Assembly: GCA_905221205.1 (NCBI GenBank)
Contig: CAJNCG010000001.1
Coordinates: forward strand, 62,001 to 126,000
Direction: 5' to 3'
Origin: a bacterium
GTDB taxonomy: Bacteria; Bacillota; Bacilli; Lactobacillales; Streptococcaceae
Length of the DNA: 64,000 nt
Each line of letters starts with the position of its first letter. Position 1 is the stretch's first letter. Position numbers and translations under genes: made by a program. This document shows positions 46,110-54,265 of this stretch, one piece after another. The notes beneath the pieces were generated by a model that had not been told where the DNA came from, did not search any database, and worked only from the letters and a program-made list of their open reading frames with translations.

Positions 46110-46133
46110 AGTTGTGGAATAACGGAGGAAATG

Positions 46134-46514
46134 ATGGAACACGAAAAAATCGGTCAAGTTACCGACGAAGTAAAAGAAATTTTTAATATTGTTCTTAAAG
46201 CTAGTGATATCAAGGTTAACAAAGAAGGTTTAAGAAGTCATATGTTGAAACGGCATCATAATGATGTGATTCATCATATCGAAGATCTGGAACTTATACT
46301 AAGTAATCCAGATTTCGTTGGGGTCAATCCACGAGAGAAAGATGCTAGTTTTGAATATGTTAAAAGATTTGATGATAATGTTCTTGTTGCCATCAAGTTA
46401 CATAAAAGTGGCGATTTCTTTTATGTTCCGACCATGTATCGCTTACAAGATTTCAAGTTACAAAGTCGTATTAAGTCTGGCAGATTGAGAAAGCTTGACA
46501 AAAAAAGTAGATAG
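46134..46514 (+). CDS. PBECR-like (barnase/EndoU/ColicinE5/RelE-fold) putative nuclease
   Basis: A 126-aa protein. The GLRSHMLKRHHNDVIHHIEDLELILSNP stretch (32-59; given in parts: SHMLKRHH, IHHIEDLELIL), the DFVGVNPREKD block and the VLVAIKLHKSGDFFYVPTMY beta-hairpin end follow the layout of phage-associated PBECR domains, where conserved His residues are catalytic. The family call is by pattern only. ATG 46134 gives better ribosome-site spacing than the adjacent ATG 46131. No antitoxin gene is adjacent, but a structured RNA starts immediately downstream. Confidence 0.55.
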   Translation: MEHEKIGQVTDEVKEIFNIVLKASDIKVNKEGLRSHMLKRHHNDVIHHIEDLELILSNPDFVGVNPREKDASFEYVKRFDDNVLVAIKLHKSGDFFYVPTMYRLQDFKLQSRIKSGRLRKLDKKSR

Positions 46515-46523
46515 TGCTAGAAT
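46495..46523 (+). promoter_or_regulatory. Consensus promoter inside the 3' end of the PBECR-like gene
   Basis: TTGACA (46495-46500), a 17-bp spacer and TGCTAGAAT (46515-46523), i.e. both -35 and extended -10 elements. +1 is near 46530. The -35 lies within the last codons of the upstream gene. Confidence 0.75.
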
Positions 46524-46529
46524 AACATT

Positions 46530-46653
46530 AACGAAAGGCATTTGAGGGCAGAAAGGTTCCTGCCGCACCTTGAAAAAGGTATCTGAGATGCTGGGTACAC
46601 CGACCAGCCAAGTGTCCGTTATTTCAAATGAGGGGCTTAAATGCTCCTTTTTT
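46530..46653 (+). ncRNA. Structured RNA of unknown family, about 124 nt
   Basis: The transcript would be closed by CATTTGA (46539-46545) pairing with TCAAATG (46624-46630). Inside lie three hairpins: GGCAG/CTGCC (46547-46564), ACCTT-GAAA-AAGGT (46567-46580, a tetraloop) and GCTGG/CCAGC (46590-46608), plus GTACAC against AGTGT as a possible pseudoknot. An AGGGGC/GCTCCT terminator with a T-run (46631-46653) ends it. The 5' strand can alternatively pair with CTTAAATGC in the terminator. There is no ORF. I cannot match it to a known family; it could be a riboswitch-like leader or a trans-acting RNA. Confidence 0.65.
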
Positions 46654-46683
46654 ATTTAAAATTTCAAAATAGATTACACCCAC

Positions 46684-46710
46684 CGCAGGCTCAGGCTTGC
46701 GCTTTTTTTC
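46684..46710 (+). terminator. Second terminator after the structured RNA
   Basis: CGCAGGC (46684-46690), loop TCAG, GCTTGCG (46695-46701; one G-U pair), then C and a run of T. Confidence 0.75.
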
Positions 46711-46727
46711 TTTGCTTTGAAATTGAC

Positions 46728-46793
46728 TTGTTGCAGTCAACAATTAGCTTTATAAAGCCCTTGGTTGCCAATTTTGTTGACGTCAACAAAATT
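46728..46793. promoter_or_regulatory. Two matching dyads, candidate operators
   Basis: TTGTTGCAGTCAACAA (46728-46743) and TTGTTGACGTCAACAA (46774-46789) are identical except for the two central bases and lie 46 bp apart. The second is the core of a 24-bp perfect palindrome (46770-46793). The regulator is unknown. Confidence 0.6.
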
Positions 46794-46856
46794 AGAGTTT
46801 GTATTTTTATTTTGCAAAAACACGCATTTTGAACGATTAGAAACAGAAATTACAAT

Positions 46857-46892
46857 CCTATTCTTCAAAAAAGAGTTTTCTTGAAGAATAGG
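46857..46892. repeat. 12-bp inverted repeat
   Basis: CCTATTCTTCAA (46857-46868) and TTGAAGAATAGG (46881-46892) around a 12-base loop. No T-run follows. Confidence 0.6.
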
Positions 46893-46893
46893 G

Positions 46894-47073
46894 AGGGAGA
46901 ATCGTGGCGCATTATTGTCAAAAATAAAAACAGTGAAATTAATCACTGATCCTTTTGTAAACTATTATAATTAAATTACAACCTTCTCAATAAATAGACT
47001 ATTGAAATGGAGCAAATTTATTTCCTAACTTATGTTTTAAAATTGTAAGAGCTAATTTGAAACGTTTAGCTTA
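46894..47073. other. AT-rich gap upstream of tex
   Basis: I see no gene here. Short open frames lack ribosome sites and family resemblance. Only the tex promoter lies at its right end. Confidence 0.5.
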
Positions 47074-47082
47074 TGGTATAAT
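47074..47082 (+). promoter_or_regulatory. Extended -10 promoter that places +1 on the tex start codon
   Basis: TGGTATAAT at 47074-47082 is followed by six bases (AGATTC) and the tex ATG at 47089. The spacing is identical to that at ribF, and no ribosome site lies upstream. Confidence 0.6.
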
Positions 47083-47088
47083 AGATTC

Positions 47089-49218
47089 ATGGATAAAAAA
47101 TATGAAAAAATCTCTCAGGATTTGGGAGTGACGTTAAAGCAAATCGATACCGTTCTAAGTTTGACATCTGAAGGGGCGACAATCCCCTTTATCGCGCGTT
47201 ATCGCAAGGATATGACTGGTAGTTTGGATGAGGTGGCGATTAAGGCCATTATCGACTTGGATAAAAGCCTGACAAATCTCAACGACCGTAAGGAAGCTGT
47301 CTTGGCTAAGATTCAAGAACAAGGCAAGTTGACCAAGGAATTGGAAGAGGCTATCTTAGCTGCCGAAAAATTAGCAGACGTAGAAGAACTCTACCTTCCT
47401 TACAAGGAAAAGCGTCGGACCAAGGCAACCATTGCCCGTGAAGCTGGACTCTTTCCTCTTGCTCGCCTGATTTTGCAGAATGTAGCTGGCTTAGAGAAAG
47501 AAGCTGAGAAGTTTGTCTGTGAAGGATTTGGGACTGGTCAAGAAGCCTTGGCTGGTGCGGTTGATATCTTGGTAGAAGCCTTATCTGAAGATGTGACCTT
47601 GCGTTCACTGACCTATCAGGAAGTGTTGAGACACTCTAAAATCACTTCGCAAGTCAAAGATGAAAGTCTTGATGAAAAGCAGGTTTTTCAGATTTACTAT
47701 GATTTTTCAGAGACAGTTGGAACTATGCAAGGTTATCGGACCTTAGCCCTTAATCGTGGGGAGAAGCTAGGTATCTTGAAGGTCGGTTTTGAACATGCGA
47801 CGGACCGTATTCTAGCTTTCTTTGCTGCTCGTTTCAAGGTGAAAAATGCCTATATTGATGAAGTTGTTCAGCAATCTGTTAAGAAAAAAGTCTTGCCTGC
47901 TATCGAGCGCCGTATTCGGACAGAATTAACTGAAAAGGCAGAAGAAGGGGCTATCCAACTCTTTTCTGATAATCTGCGCAATCTTCTCTTGGTTGCTCCG
48001 CTGAAAGGGCGCGTGGTTCTTGGATTTGACCCTGCCTTTCGTACAGGTGCCAAGCTAGCTGTCGTTGATGCAACTGGGAAAATGCTAACGACTCAAGTCA
48101 TTTATCCTGTTAAACCAGCATCAGCTCGTCAAATCGAAGAGTCCAAGAAAGATTTGGCAGATTTGATTGGTCAATACGGCGTAGAAATTATTGCTATCGG
48201 AAACGGAACGGCTAGTCGTGAAAGTGAAGCCTTTGTGGCGGAAGTTCTGAAAGATTTTCCAGAAGTCAGCTATGTTATCGTCAATGAAAGTGGTGCTTCG
48301 GTCTATTCTGCTAGCGAACTTGCTCGTCAGGAGTTTCCAGACTTGACCGTTGAGAAACGCTCTGCTATTTCTATCGCCCGTCGTTTGCAAGATCCCCTTG
48401 CTGAATTGGTCAAAATCGATCCTAAGTCAATCGGTGTCGGTCAGTACCAGCACGATGTCAGCCAGAAGAAACTGTCTGAAAGTCTGGATTTTGTCGTGGA
48501 TACCGTGGTGAACCAAGTCGGTGTCAATGTCAATACGGCCAGCCCAGCCCTCCTTTCCCATGTAGCTGGACTCAATAAAACCATTTCTGAAAATATTGTC
48601 AAATACCGTGAGGAAGAAGGAAAAATCACTTCACGCGCCCAAATCAAGAAAGTTCCTCGTCTGGGAGCAAAGGCCTTTGAGCAGGCAGCTGGTTTCCTCC
48701 GTATCCCAGAAAGTAGCAATATCCTTGATAATACAGGGGTTCATCCAGAAAATTACGTTGCCGTTAAGGAACTCTTCAAACGTTTAGATATTAAAGACCT
48801 AAACGAAGAAGCCCAAGGCAAACTCAAGTCGCTTTCAGTCAAGGAAATGGCGCAAGAGCTAGACCTTGGACCAGAAACTCTTAAAGATATCATTGCAGAC
48901 CTTCTCAAACCAGGTCGAGATTTCCGTGATTCCTTTGATGCACCTGTGCTTCGCCAAGATGTCCTAGATATCAAAGATCTAGTGGTAGGCCAGAAGCTAG
49001 AGGGTGTGGTGCGTAATGTAGTTGACTTTGGAGCCTTCGTTGACATTGGAATTCACGAAGACGGCTTGATTCACATTTCCCATATGAGTCGCAAATTTAT
49101 CAAACATCCTAGCCAAGTAGTGTCAGTCGGAGATTTGGTAACGGTTTGGGTTAAGAAAATCGATACTGAACGTGAAAAAGTCAATCTGTCGCTCCTAGCT
49201 CCAGATGAATCTAACTGA
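47089..49218 (+). CDS. tex: Tex-family RNA-binding transcription accessory protein
   Basis: A 709-aa multidomain protein with an N-terminal HTH bundle ([34 protein letters not shown], seen here in parts), a YqgF/RNase-H-like core ([19 protein letters not shown], residues about 313-330), helix-hairpin-helix motifs (about 490-560) and a C-terminal S1 RNA-binding domain ([20 protein letters not shown], about 640-705). Tex binds nucleic acid and influences transcription and virulence genes in several bacteria. The mRNA is predicted to be leaderless. It overlaps the SprT-like gene by 14 bases. Confidence 0.95.
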   Translation: MDKKYEKISQDLGVTLKQIDTVLSLTSEGATIPFIARYRKDMTGSLDEVAIKAIIDLDKSLTNLNDRKEAVLAKIQEQGKLTKELEEAILAAEKLADVEELYLPYKEKRRTKATIAREAGLFPLARLILQNVAGLEKEAEKFVCEGFGTGQEALAGAVDILVEALSEDVTLRSLTYQEVLRHSKITSQVKDESLDEKQVFQIYYDFSETVGTMQGYRTLALNRGEKLGILKVGFEHATDRILAFFAARFKVKNAYIDEVVQQSVKKKVLPAIERRIRTELTEKAEEGAIQLFSDNLRNLLLVAPLKGRVVLGFDPAFRTGAKLAVVDATGKMLTTQVIYPVKPASARQIEESKKDLADLIGQYGVEIIAIGNGTASRESEAFVAEVLKDFPEVSYVIVNESGASVYSASELARQEFPDLTVEKRSAISIARRLQDPLAELVKIDPKSIGVGQYQHDVSQKKLSESLDFVVDTVVNQVGVNVNTASPALLSHVAGLNKTISENIVKYREEEGKITSRAQIKKVPRLGAKAFEQAAGFLRIPESSNILDNTGVHPENYVAVKELFKRLDIKDLNEEAQGKLKSLSVKEMAQELDLGPETLKDIIADLLKPGRDFRDSFDAPVLRQDVLDIKDLVVGQKLEGVVRNVVDFGAFVDIGIHEDGLIHISHMSRKFIKHPSQVVSVGDLVTVWVKKIDTEREKVNLSLLAPDESN

Positions 49219-49654
49219 TTACGTTAAGCAGGTTTCACTAGAAGACTTCGGCAGACCTTTTATCCATCAAGTCCAGTGGAATTCTCGTCTACGTTCGACA
49301 GGTGGGCGATTTTTCCCAAAAGATGGGCATTTAGATTTTAATCCCAAGGTTTATCAGGAACTGGGTCTGGATGTTTTTAGGAAAATTGTCCGACATGAAC
49401 TCTGTCATTATCACCTCTATTTTCAAGGGAAGGGCTATCAACACAAGGATCGGGATTTTAGGGAACTTTTGAAAGCAGTGGATGGATTACGCTTTGTGCC
49501 CTCCTTGACAAATAGCCACTCTAAACCACTCAAACTTTATCGTTGTCAATCCTGCCAGCAAAGGTATCATCGCAAGCGTAGGATTGATACCAAACGCTAT
49601 CGCTGTGGACTTTGTCGAGGTAAATTGCTACTAATAAATCAGCCTGAGGACTGA
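49205..49654 (+). CDS. SprT-like zinc metalloprotein
   Basis: A 149-aa protein of the SprT/SprL family. The metal motif [17 protein letters not shown] (HExxH plus a third His) is near residues 65-81, and the C-terminal zinc ribbon has [13 protein letters not shown] followed by [10 protein letters not shown]. The eukaryotic relative SPRTN degrades DNA-protein crosslinks; the bacterial role is unproven. Its start lies inside tex, so translation is coupled. Confidence 0.88.
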   Translation: MNLTDYVKQVSLEDFGRPFIHQVQWNSRLRSTGGRFFPKDGHLDFNPKVYQELGLDVFRKIVRHELCHYHLYFQGKGYQHKDRDFRELLKAVDGLRFVPSLTNSHSKPLKLYRCQSCQQRYHRKRRIDTKRYRCGLCRGKLLLINQPED

Positions 49655-49712
49655 TGAAAGCCGAGCCTACCCGTGATATACTATGTCTAACCTAGCAGAA
49701 AGAGGAAAAATC

Positions 49713-49985
49713 ATGAACAGTAAATTTTATAAAATGAGACGAAATCGCATGATTTCAGGAGTTCTGGCAGGTCTGTCAGATAAGTGGAACTTTGATGTTA
49801 CCCTTGTTCGTTTCTTGTTTGCCATTTTTACAGTTGCAAACTTTGGACTTGGCGTGATTATCTATATCATCCTAGCTTCTATCATGCCTACCAAGGAAGA
49901 AATCGAAGCAGAAATGTATGGAACAGGCCCACGCAAACGCAAAGAAGCTCAAGCCATTGACGATAATGAAGGCTGGTTTTGGTGA
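49713..49985 (+). CDS. PspC-domain membrane protein
   Basis: A 90-aa protein with one PspC domain: NRMISGVLAGLSDKWNFDVTLVR and a transmembrane helix (about 30-60), then a charged cytoplasmic tail ending in WFW. It is related to phage-shock-protein C and involved in envelope-stress sensing in other bacteria. The ATG at 49713 is chosen because the promoter TGATATACT (49674-49682) lies directly before the earlier in-frame ATG, which would then be untranscribed; AGAGGAAA is suitably placed. Confidence 0.85.
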   Translation: MNSKFYKMRRNRMISGVLAGLSDKWNFDVTLVRFLFAIFTVANFGLGVIIYIILASIMPTKEEIEAEMYGTGPRKRKEAQAIDDNEGWFW

Positions 49986-50126
49986 GGTAGAAACAGTTAT
50001 TTTACTGTTAGTCTATGAATTCGACTAATCTATTTTAAAATTTTTGAACCCTTGTATCTGCAAGGGTTTTCTTCTTACTTTCTTTTTATGGTAAAATATT
50101 TTTAATAAAATATCTACATTTCCCCC

Positions 50127-50148
50127 AATCTTACAAAAATGTAAGATT
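50127..50148. promoter_or_regulatory. Inverted repeat upstream of the ABC transporter operon
   Basis: AATCTTACA (50127-50135) and TGTAAGATT (50140-50148) form a perfect 9-bp dyad with an AAAA centre, about 50 bases before a TAAACT -10 (50198-50203). It is a plausible operator for the response regulator controlling this BceAB-type transporter. Confidence 0.6.
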
Positions 50149-50232
50149 AAAGTCTCTTTTGTAAGGTTAGGTTATGGCAAGCAGTCTTTTTTTGATGTAA
50201 ACTAGACTCATAAAGAACAAAGGAGTAACATC

Positions 50233-50343
50233 ATGAAACAAATCTTACAGAAGAAAACAAGAAAACCAAGTCACAAAGAAATCGAGCGTGTTCAGCTGGG
50301 ATGCGCTATGATGCAAGAAACATTTCATTTGATGGGATATTAA
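50233..50343 (+). CDS. 36-aa small protein, first gene of the ABC transporter operon
   Basis: MKQILQKKTRKPSHKEIERV then QLGCAMMQETFHLMGY. The basic N-terminal half is followed by a mildly hydrophobic end; there is no signal peptide. AAGGAG lies 7 bases before the ATG, and the stop (50341-50343) overlaps the ribosome site region of the ABC ATPase gene, so it looks genuine and cotranscribed. No function is known; it may be a leader peptide or a regulator of the transporter. Confidence 0.72.
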   Translation: MKQILQKKTRKPSHKEIERVQLGCAMMQETFHLMGY

Positions 50344-50357
50344 GAAAGGAGATTCTC

Positions 50358-51116
50358 ATGACACTTTTAGATGTAAAACACGTTCAAAAAATTTATAAAA
50401 CTCGTTTTCAGGGCAACCAAGTAGAAGCTCTCAAGGATATTCACTTTACCGTCGAAAAGGGTGACTACGTTGCCATCATGGGTGAGTCTGGTTCTGGTAA
50501 ATCAACTCTTCTCAATATCCTAGCTATGCTGGATAAACCAACTCGTGGTCAGGTTTATCTGAATGGAACTGATACAGCAACCATTAAAAATTCACAGGCT
50601 TCTAGCTTCCGTCGTGAAAAACTGGGCTTTGTCTTCCAAGATTTTAACTTGCTAGATACTCTGTCTGTTAAAGACAATATCCTGCTTCCGCTTGTCTTGT
50701 CAAGAAGACCTATTACGGAGATGATGAAGAAATTGGTGGTGACAGCTGAGAATCTAGGTATCAACCAATTGCAAGAGAAGTACCCTTACGAGATTTCAGG
50801 AGGGCAGAAACAGCGTGTAGCAGTAGCCCGCGCTATCATCACAGAGCCAGAAATTCTCCTTGCGGACGAGCCAACAGGGGCCCTTGATTCCAAGTCATCT
50901 GCAGCCTTACTTGATGTCTTTGATGAAATCAATGAGCGCGGCCAAACCATCCTCATGGTAACCCACTCAACAGCAGCAGCTAGCAGAGCTAAACGTGTAC
51001 TCTTTATCAAGGACGGCATTCTTTACAACCAAATCTACCGCGGAGAGAAGACAGAGCGTCAGATGTTCCAAGAAATTTCTGATACCTTGACTGTCATGGC
51101 AAGCGAGGTGAATTAG
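50358..51116 (+). CDS. ABC transporter ATPase, BceA/antimicrobial-peptide type
   Basis: A 252-aa nucleotide-binding protein: Walker [10 protein letters not shown] (near residue 40), signature [14 protein letters not shown], Walker [13 protein letters not shown] and H-loop MVTHS. It resembles the LolD/MacB-like ATPases that pair with BceB permeases to remove peptide antibiotics from lipid II intermediates. The ATG at 50358 with AAGGAG 6 bases upstream is the start. The permease starts 1 base after its stop. The homologous pneumococcal transporter affects nisin and bacitracin tolerance. Confidence 0.93.
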   Translation: MTLLDVKHVQKIYKTRFQGNQVEALKDIHFTVEKGDYVAIMGESGSGKSTLLNILAMLDKPTRGQVYLNGTDTATIKNSQASSFRREKLGFVFQDFNLLDTLSVKDNILLPLVLSRRPITEMMKKLVVTAENLGINQLQEKYPYEISGGQKQRVAVARAIITEPEILLADEPTGALDSKSSAALLDVFDEINERGQTILMVTHSTAAASRAKRVLFIKDGILYNQIYRGEKTERQMFQEISDTLTVMASEVN

Positions 51117-51117
51117 T

Positions 51118-53106
51118 ATGTTTCGATTAACCAATAAGTTAGCGGTATCGAACTTGATTAAAAACCGCAAACTCTACTATCCTTTTGCGTTGGCTGTTCT
51201 CTTGGCAGTCACCGTCACCTATCTCTTTTACTCTCTAACCTTCAATCCCAAGATTTCGGAAATCCGTGGAGGGACAACCATTCAAGCTACTCTTGGATTT
51301 GGTATGTTTGTCGTCACCCTTGCGTCAGCCATTATCGTCCTTTATGCCAATAGTTTTGTCATGAAGAACCGTTCCAAGGAACTAGGAATTTATGGCATGT
51401 TGGGCTTGGAGAAGCGTCATCTTATCAGTATGACCTTTAAGGAGTTAGTGGTATTTGGGATTCTAACTGTTGGAGCGGGTATCGGTATTGGAGCCTTGTT
51501 TGACAAGTTAATTTTCGCTTTTCTACTCAAACTGATGAAATTAAAGGTAGAACTAGTCGCTACCTTCCAAATGAATGTTGTCATTGCAGTACTTGTTGTC
51601 TTCGGTTTGATTTTCCTAGGCCTCATGTTCCTGAATGCTCTTCGAATCGCGCGTATGAATGCCCTCCAGCTTTCTCGTGAAAAAGCTAGTGGTGAGAAAA
51701 AAGGTCGTTTCCTACCTCTACAAACTATTCTTGGTTCCATAAGTTTAGGGATTGGCTACTATCTTGCCCTTACTGTAAAAGATCCTCTCACAGCCCTAAC
51801 AACTTTCTTCCTAGCTGTTTTACTGGTTATCTTTGGTACCTATCTTTTGTTCAATGCAGGGATTACCGTTTTCCTTCAAATCTTAAAGAAAAATAAGAAA
51901 TACTATTACCAACCAAATAATCTTATCTCAGTGTCTAACTTGATTTTCCGTATGAAGAAAAATGCAGTTGGATTAGCAACAATCGCTATTTTGTCAACAA
52001 TGGTCTTGGTTACCATGTCTGCAGCGACAAGCATTTTCAATGCCTCAGAATCCTTTAAAAAAGTGATGAATCCGCATGACTTTGGAATTACTGGACAAAA
52101 TGTTGAAAAAGAAGACTTGGACAAACTCTTGAGCCAGTTTGCAAGTGACAAAGGTTATAGTGTCAAAGAGAAAGAAGTGCTTCGTTACAGTAACTTTGGT
52201 ATTGCAAATCAAGAAGGAACCAAGTTAACTATTTTTGAAAAAGGACAAAACCGTGTCCAACCCAAAACAGTTTTCATGGTATTTGACCAAAAAGATTATG
52301 AAAATATGACTGGTCAAAAACTTTCTCTATCAGGGAATGAGGTCGGTCTTTTTGCCAAAAATGACGGACTGAAAGGACAGAAAGCTCTAACTCTAAATAA
52401 CCATCAATTTTCTGTCAAAGAAGAATTTAATACAGATTTTATTGTGAACCATGTTCCAAATCAGTTTAATATTTTTACTACTGATTACAATTACCTTGTT
52501 GTTCCTAATTTGCAAGCATTTTTAGACCAATTCCCAGATTCGGCTATCTATAATCAGCTTTACGGTGGTATGAATGTAAATATCAGTGAAGAAGAACAAC
52601 TCAAAGTCGCTGAAGAATATGAAAAATACTTACAAAAGTTTAATGCTCAATTAAACACTGAAGGTAGCTATGTGTATGGTAGCAATCTAGCAGATGCTAG
52701 TGCTCAGATGAGTGCCCTCTTTGGCGGTGTCTTCTTTATTGGTATTTTCCTATCCATTATCTTTATGGTCGGAACTGTTCTAGTCATCTACTACAAACAA
52801 ATTTCTGAAGGATATGAAGACCGTGAACGCTTTATTATCTTGCAGAAAGTCGGTTTAGATCAAAAGCAAATCAAGCAAACCATCAACAAACAGGTTTTAA
52901 CTGTTTTCTTCCTTCCTTTGCTCTTTGCCTTCATACATCTCGCCTTTGCCTACCATATGCTTAGCCTGATTTTAAAAGTGATTGGTGTAATAGATACGAA
53001 TATGATGTTGATTGTGACCTTGTCTATCTGCGCTATCTTCCTCATCGCCTATGTGCTGATTTTCATGATTACTTCAAGAAGTTATCGCAAGATTGTGCAA
53101 ATGTAA
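51118..53106 (+). CDS. BceB-type ABC transporter permease
   Basis: A 662-aa FtsX-family permease with about ten transmembrane helices in the 1+3+(large loop)+... BceB arrangement. A long extracellular domain (about 320-535) lies between helices 7 and 8 and is the expected antibiotic/target-binding part. NRSKELGIYGMLGLEKRH and the terminal SYRKIVQM are family-like. It forms the transporter with the preceding ATPase. A hairpin terminator (GATACCTCGA/TCGAGGTATTTC) follows at 53111-53140. Confidence 0.92.
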   Translation: MFRLTNKLAVSNLIKNRKLYYPFALAVLLAVTVTYLFYSLTFNPKISEIRGGTTIQATLGFGMFVVTLASAIIVLYANSFVMKNRSKELGIYGMLGLEKRHLISMTFKELVVFGILTVGAGIGIGALFDKLIFAFLLKLMKLKVELVATFQMNVVIAVLVVFGLIFLGLMFLNALRIARMNALQLSREKASGEKKGRFLPLQTILGSISLGIGYYLALTVKDPLTALTTFFLAVLLVIFGTYLLFNAGITVFLQILKKNKKYYYQPNNLISVSNLIFRMKKNAVGLATIAILSTMVLVTMSAATSIFNASESFKKVMNPHDFGITGQNVEKEDLDKLLSQFASDKGYSVKEKEVLRYSNFGIANQEGTKLTIFEKGQNRVQPKTVFMVFDQKDYENMTGQKLSLSGNEVGLFAKNDGLKGQKALTLNNHQFSVKEEFNTDFIVNHVPNQFNIFTTDYNYLVVPNLQAFLDQFPDSAIYNQLYGGMNVNISEEEQLKVAEEYEKYLQKFNAQLNTEGSYVYGSNLADASAQMSALFGGVFFIGIFLSIIFMVGTVLVIYYKQISEGYEDRERFIILQKVGLDQKQIKQTINKQVLTVFFLPLLFAFIHLAFAYHMLSLILKVIGVIDTNMMLIVTLSICAIFLIAYVLIFMITSRSYRKIVQM

Positions 53107-53110
53107 AAAA

Positions 53111-53142
53111 GATACCTCGACTTCAAAATCGAGGTATTTCTT
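53111..53142 (+). terminator. Terminator of the BceAB operon
   Basis: ATACCTCGA (from 53112) and TCGAGGTAT pair around CTTCAAAA, followed by TTCTTG. Confidence 0.75.
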
Positions 53143-53148
53143 GTATTT

Positions 53149-53253
53149 TATACTCAATGAAAATCAAAAAGCAAACTAGGAAGCTAGCCGCAGACAGTAC
53201 TTGAGTACGGCAAGGCGAAGCTGACGTGGTTTGAAGAGATTTTCGAAGAGTAT
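53149..53253 (+). repeat. BOX element (boxA-boxC, no boxB)
   Basis: It starts TATACTCAATGAAAATCAAA (boxA), passes GCTAGCCGCAGACAG, and ends with the boxC TGGTTTGAAGAGATTTTC and GAAGAGTAT. The 105-bp length fits one A and one C unit. Its last base is also the last base of the VIT gene's TAA stop. Confidence 0.9.
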
Positions 53254-53948
53254 TAAATGCTGAAAAGTTGTCCGAGCAGGAAAGTAACTCCCATGGTCAA
53301 GAGGCCAATAGCTAGGTTCCGAATCATAGCTGTTTTGGTTGGGGCTTTTCCAAGTTTGGCACTAGTATAGCCAGTCACCAAGAGAGAAAGACCTACAATC
53401 AGGACAGTAGCAGGGATGCGGTAGTCACTTGGGAAAATGGTCACTGACAGCATTGGTGGTAAGCTACCAAGGAAAAAGGCAACAAAGCTGGAAATGGCAG
53501 CGTGCCAAGGATTAGTAAATTCTTCATACTCAATCCCATATTTTTCTTCTACCAAAGCCTTGAGAGGATTATTTAAAAAGGCTTTGTTGGTGAGAAGTTG
53601 GGCTGATGTTTCACATTCTCCATTTTGGATATAGGCAGCATAGAGAGATTTTTTAGCTAGTTCCATATCTTGGTCTAGCAAGAGTTGCTCACGCGCAACG
53701 GCCGCTTCCTCGGTATCTTTTTGAGTTGAAACGGATACATATTCTCCACCAGCCATTGAAAAGGCACCAGCTAAGATAGCTGCAAATCCTGATAAAAAGA
53801 TAATCCAGATATTGCTCGTAGCACTAGCAACCCCAATAACTACACCAGCAATGGAAATAATTCCATCATTGGCACCAAGAACACCCGCACGCAGGATATT
53901 TAAACGACCTGCAAAATTTGAATCGATTTCGTGATTTGTTTCTGACAT
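53253..53948 (-). CDS. VIT1/CCC1-family membrane transporter
   Basis: A 231-aa protein with five hydrophobic helices, three of them near the C-terminus. RLNILRAGVLGANDGIISIAG is the signature of the vacuolar iron/manganese transporter family, and the metal-binding cytoplasmic region is QKDTEEAAVAREQLLLDQ. It probably exports Fe2+ or Mn2+. The ATG at 53948 has AAGGAG 6 bases upstream; longer in-frame starts lack one. The stop codon is contributed at the edge of a BOX element, so the last residues may differ from the ancestral gene. Confidence 0.88.
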   Translation of the reverse strand: MSETNHEIDSNFAGRLNILRAGVLGANDGIISIAGVVIGVASATSNIWIIFLSGFAAILAGAFSMAGGEYVSVSTQKDTEEAAVAREQLLLDQDMELAKKSLYAAYIQNGECETSAQLLTNKAFLNNPLKALVEEKYGIEYEEFTNPWHAAISSFVAFFLGSLPPMLSVTIFPSDYRIPATVLIVGLSLLVTGYTSAKLGKAPTKTAMIRNLAIGLLTMGVTFLLGQLFSI

Positions 53949-54026
53949 ACTATTCTCCTTTTTATCCAGTATAAAGGAAAAATATAGGGAAATCAATCCT
54001 TTAAAAGTATCTGAAAAAAGTTGCAC

Positions 54027-54230
54027 GATTTTAATGATATAAAAATGTCGACATCTTCTCTAATAGATCAAATACCGAAGGTAAAGAGTATAGAATAGCA
54101 TAAAAAATTTTAAATTAAATACGATAAATATTTTGTTCACTTTATAATCGTTTACAAGAGAATAATTAGTATTAAATAAAATAAAATCCAAATATTTTGC
54201 GAACTTTTCTATATTTTTTTCGTAAAACGC
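54027..54230. other. AT-rich gap before the structured RNA
   Basis: I see no supported gene here. An antisense open frame in this region has no ribosome site and overlaps the RNA promoter. Confidence 0.5.
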
Positions 54231-54259
54231 TTTACAAGTTTTTAAAAACATGATATAGT
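54231..54259 (+). promoter_or_regulatory. Promoter of the large structured RNA
   Basis: TTTACA (54231-54236), a 17-bp spacer and TGATATAGT (54251-54259). +1 is near 54266. Confidence 0.72.
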
Positions 54260-54265
54260 AATGGA

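Noticed and set aside
46530..46653. Assignment of the structured RNA to T-box, TPP, FMN, SRP RNA or 6S RNA
   Set aside because: The diagnostic sequences of these families (for example the T-box AGGGUGGNACCGCG or the SRP GGAAG loop) are absent.
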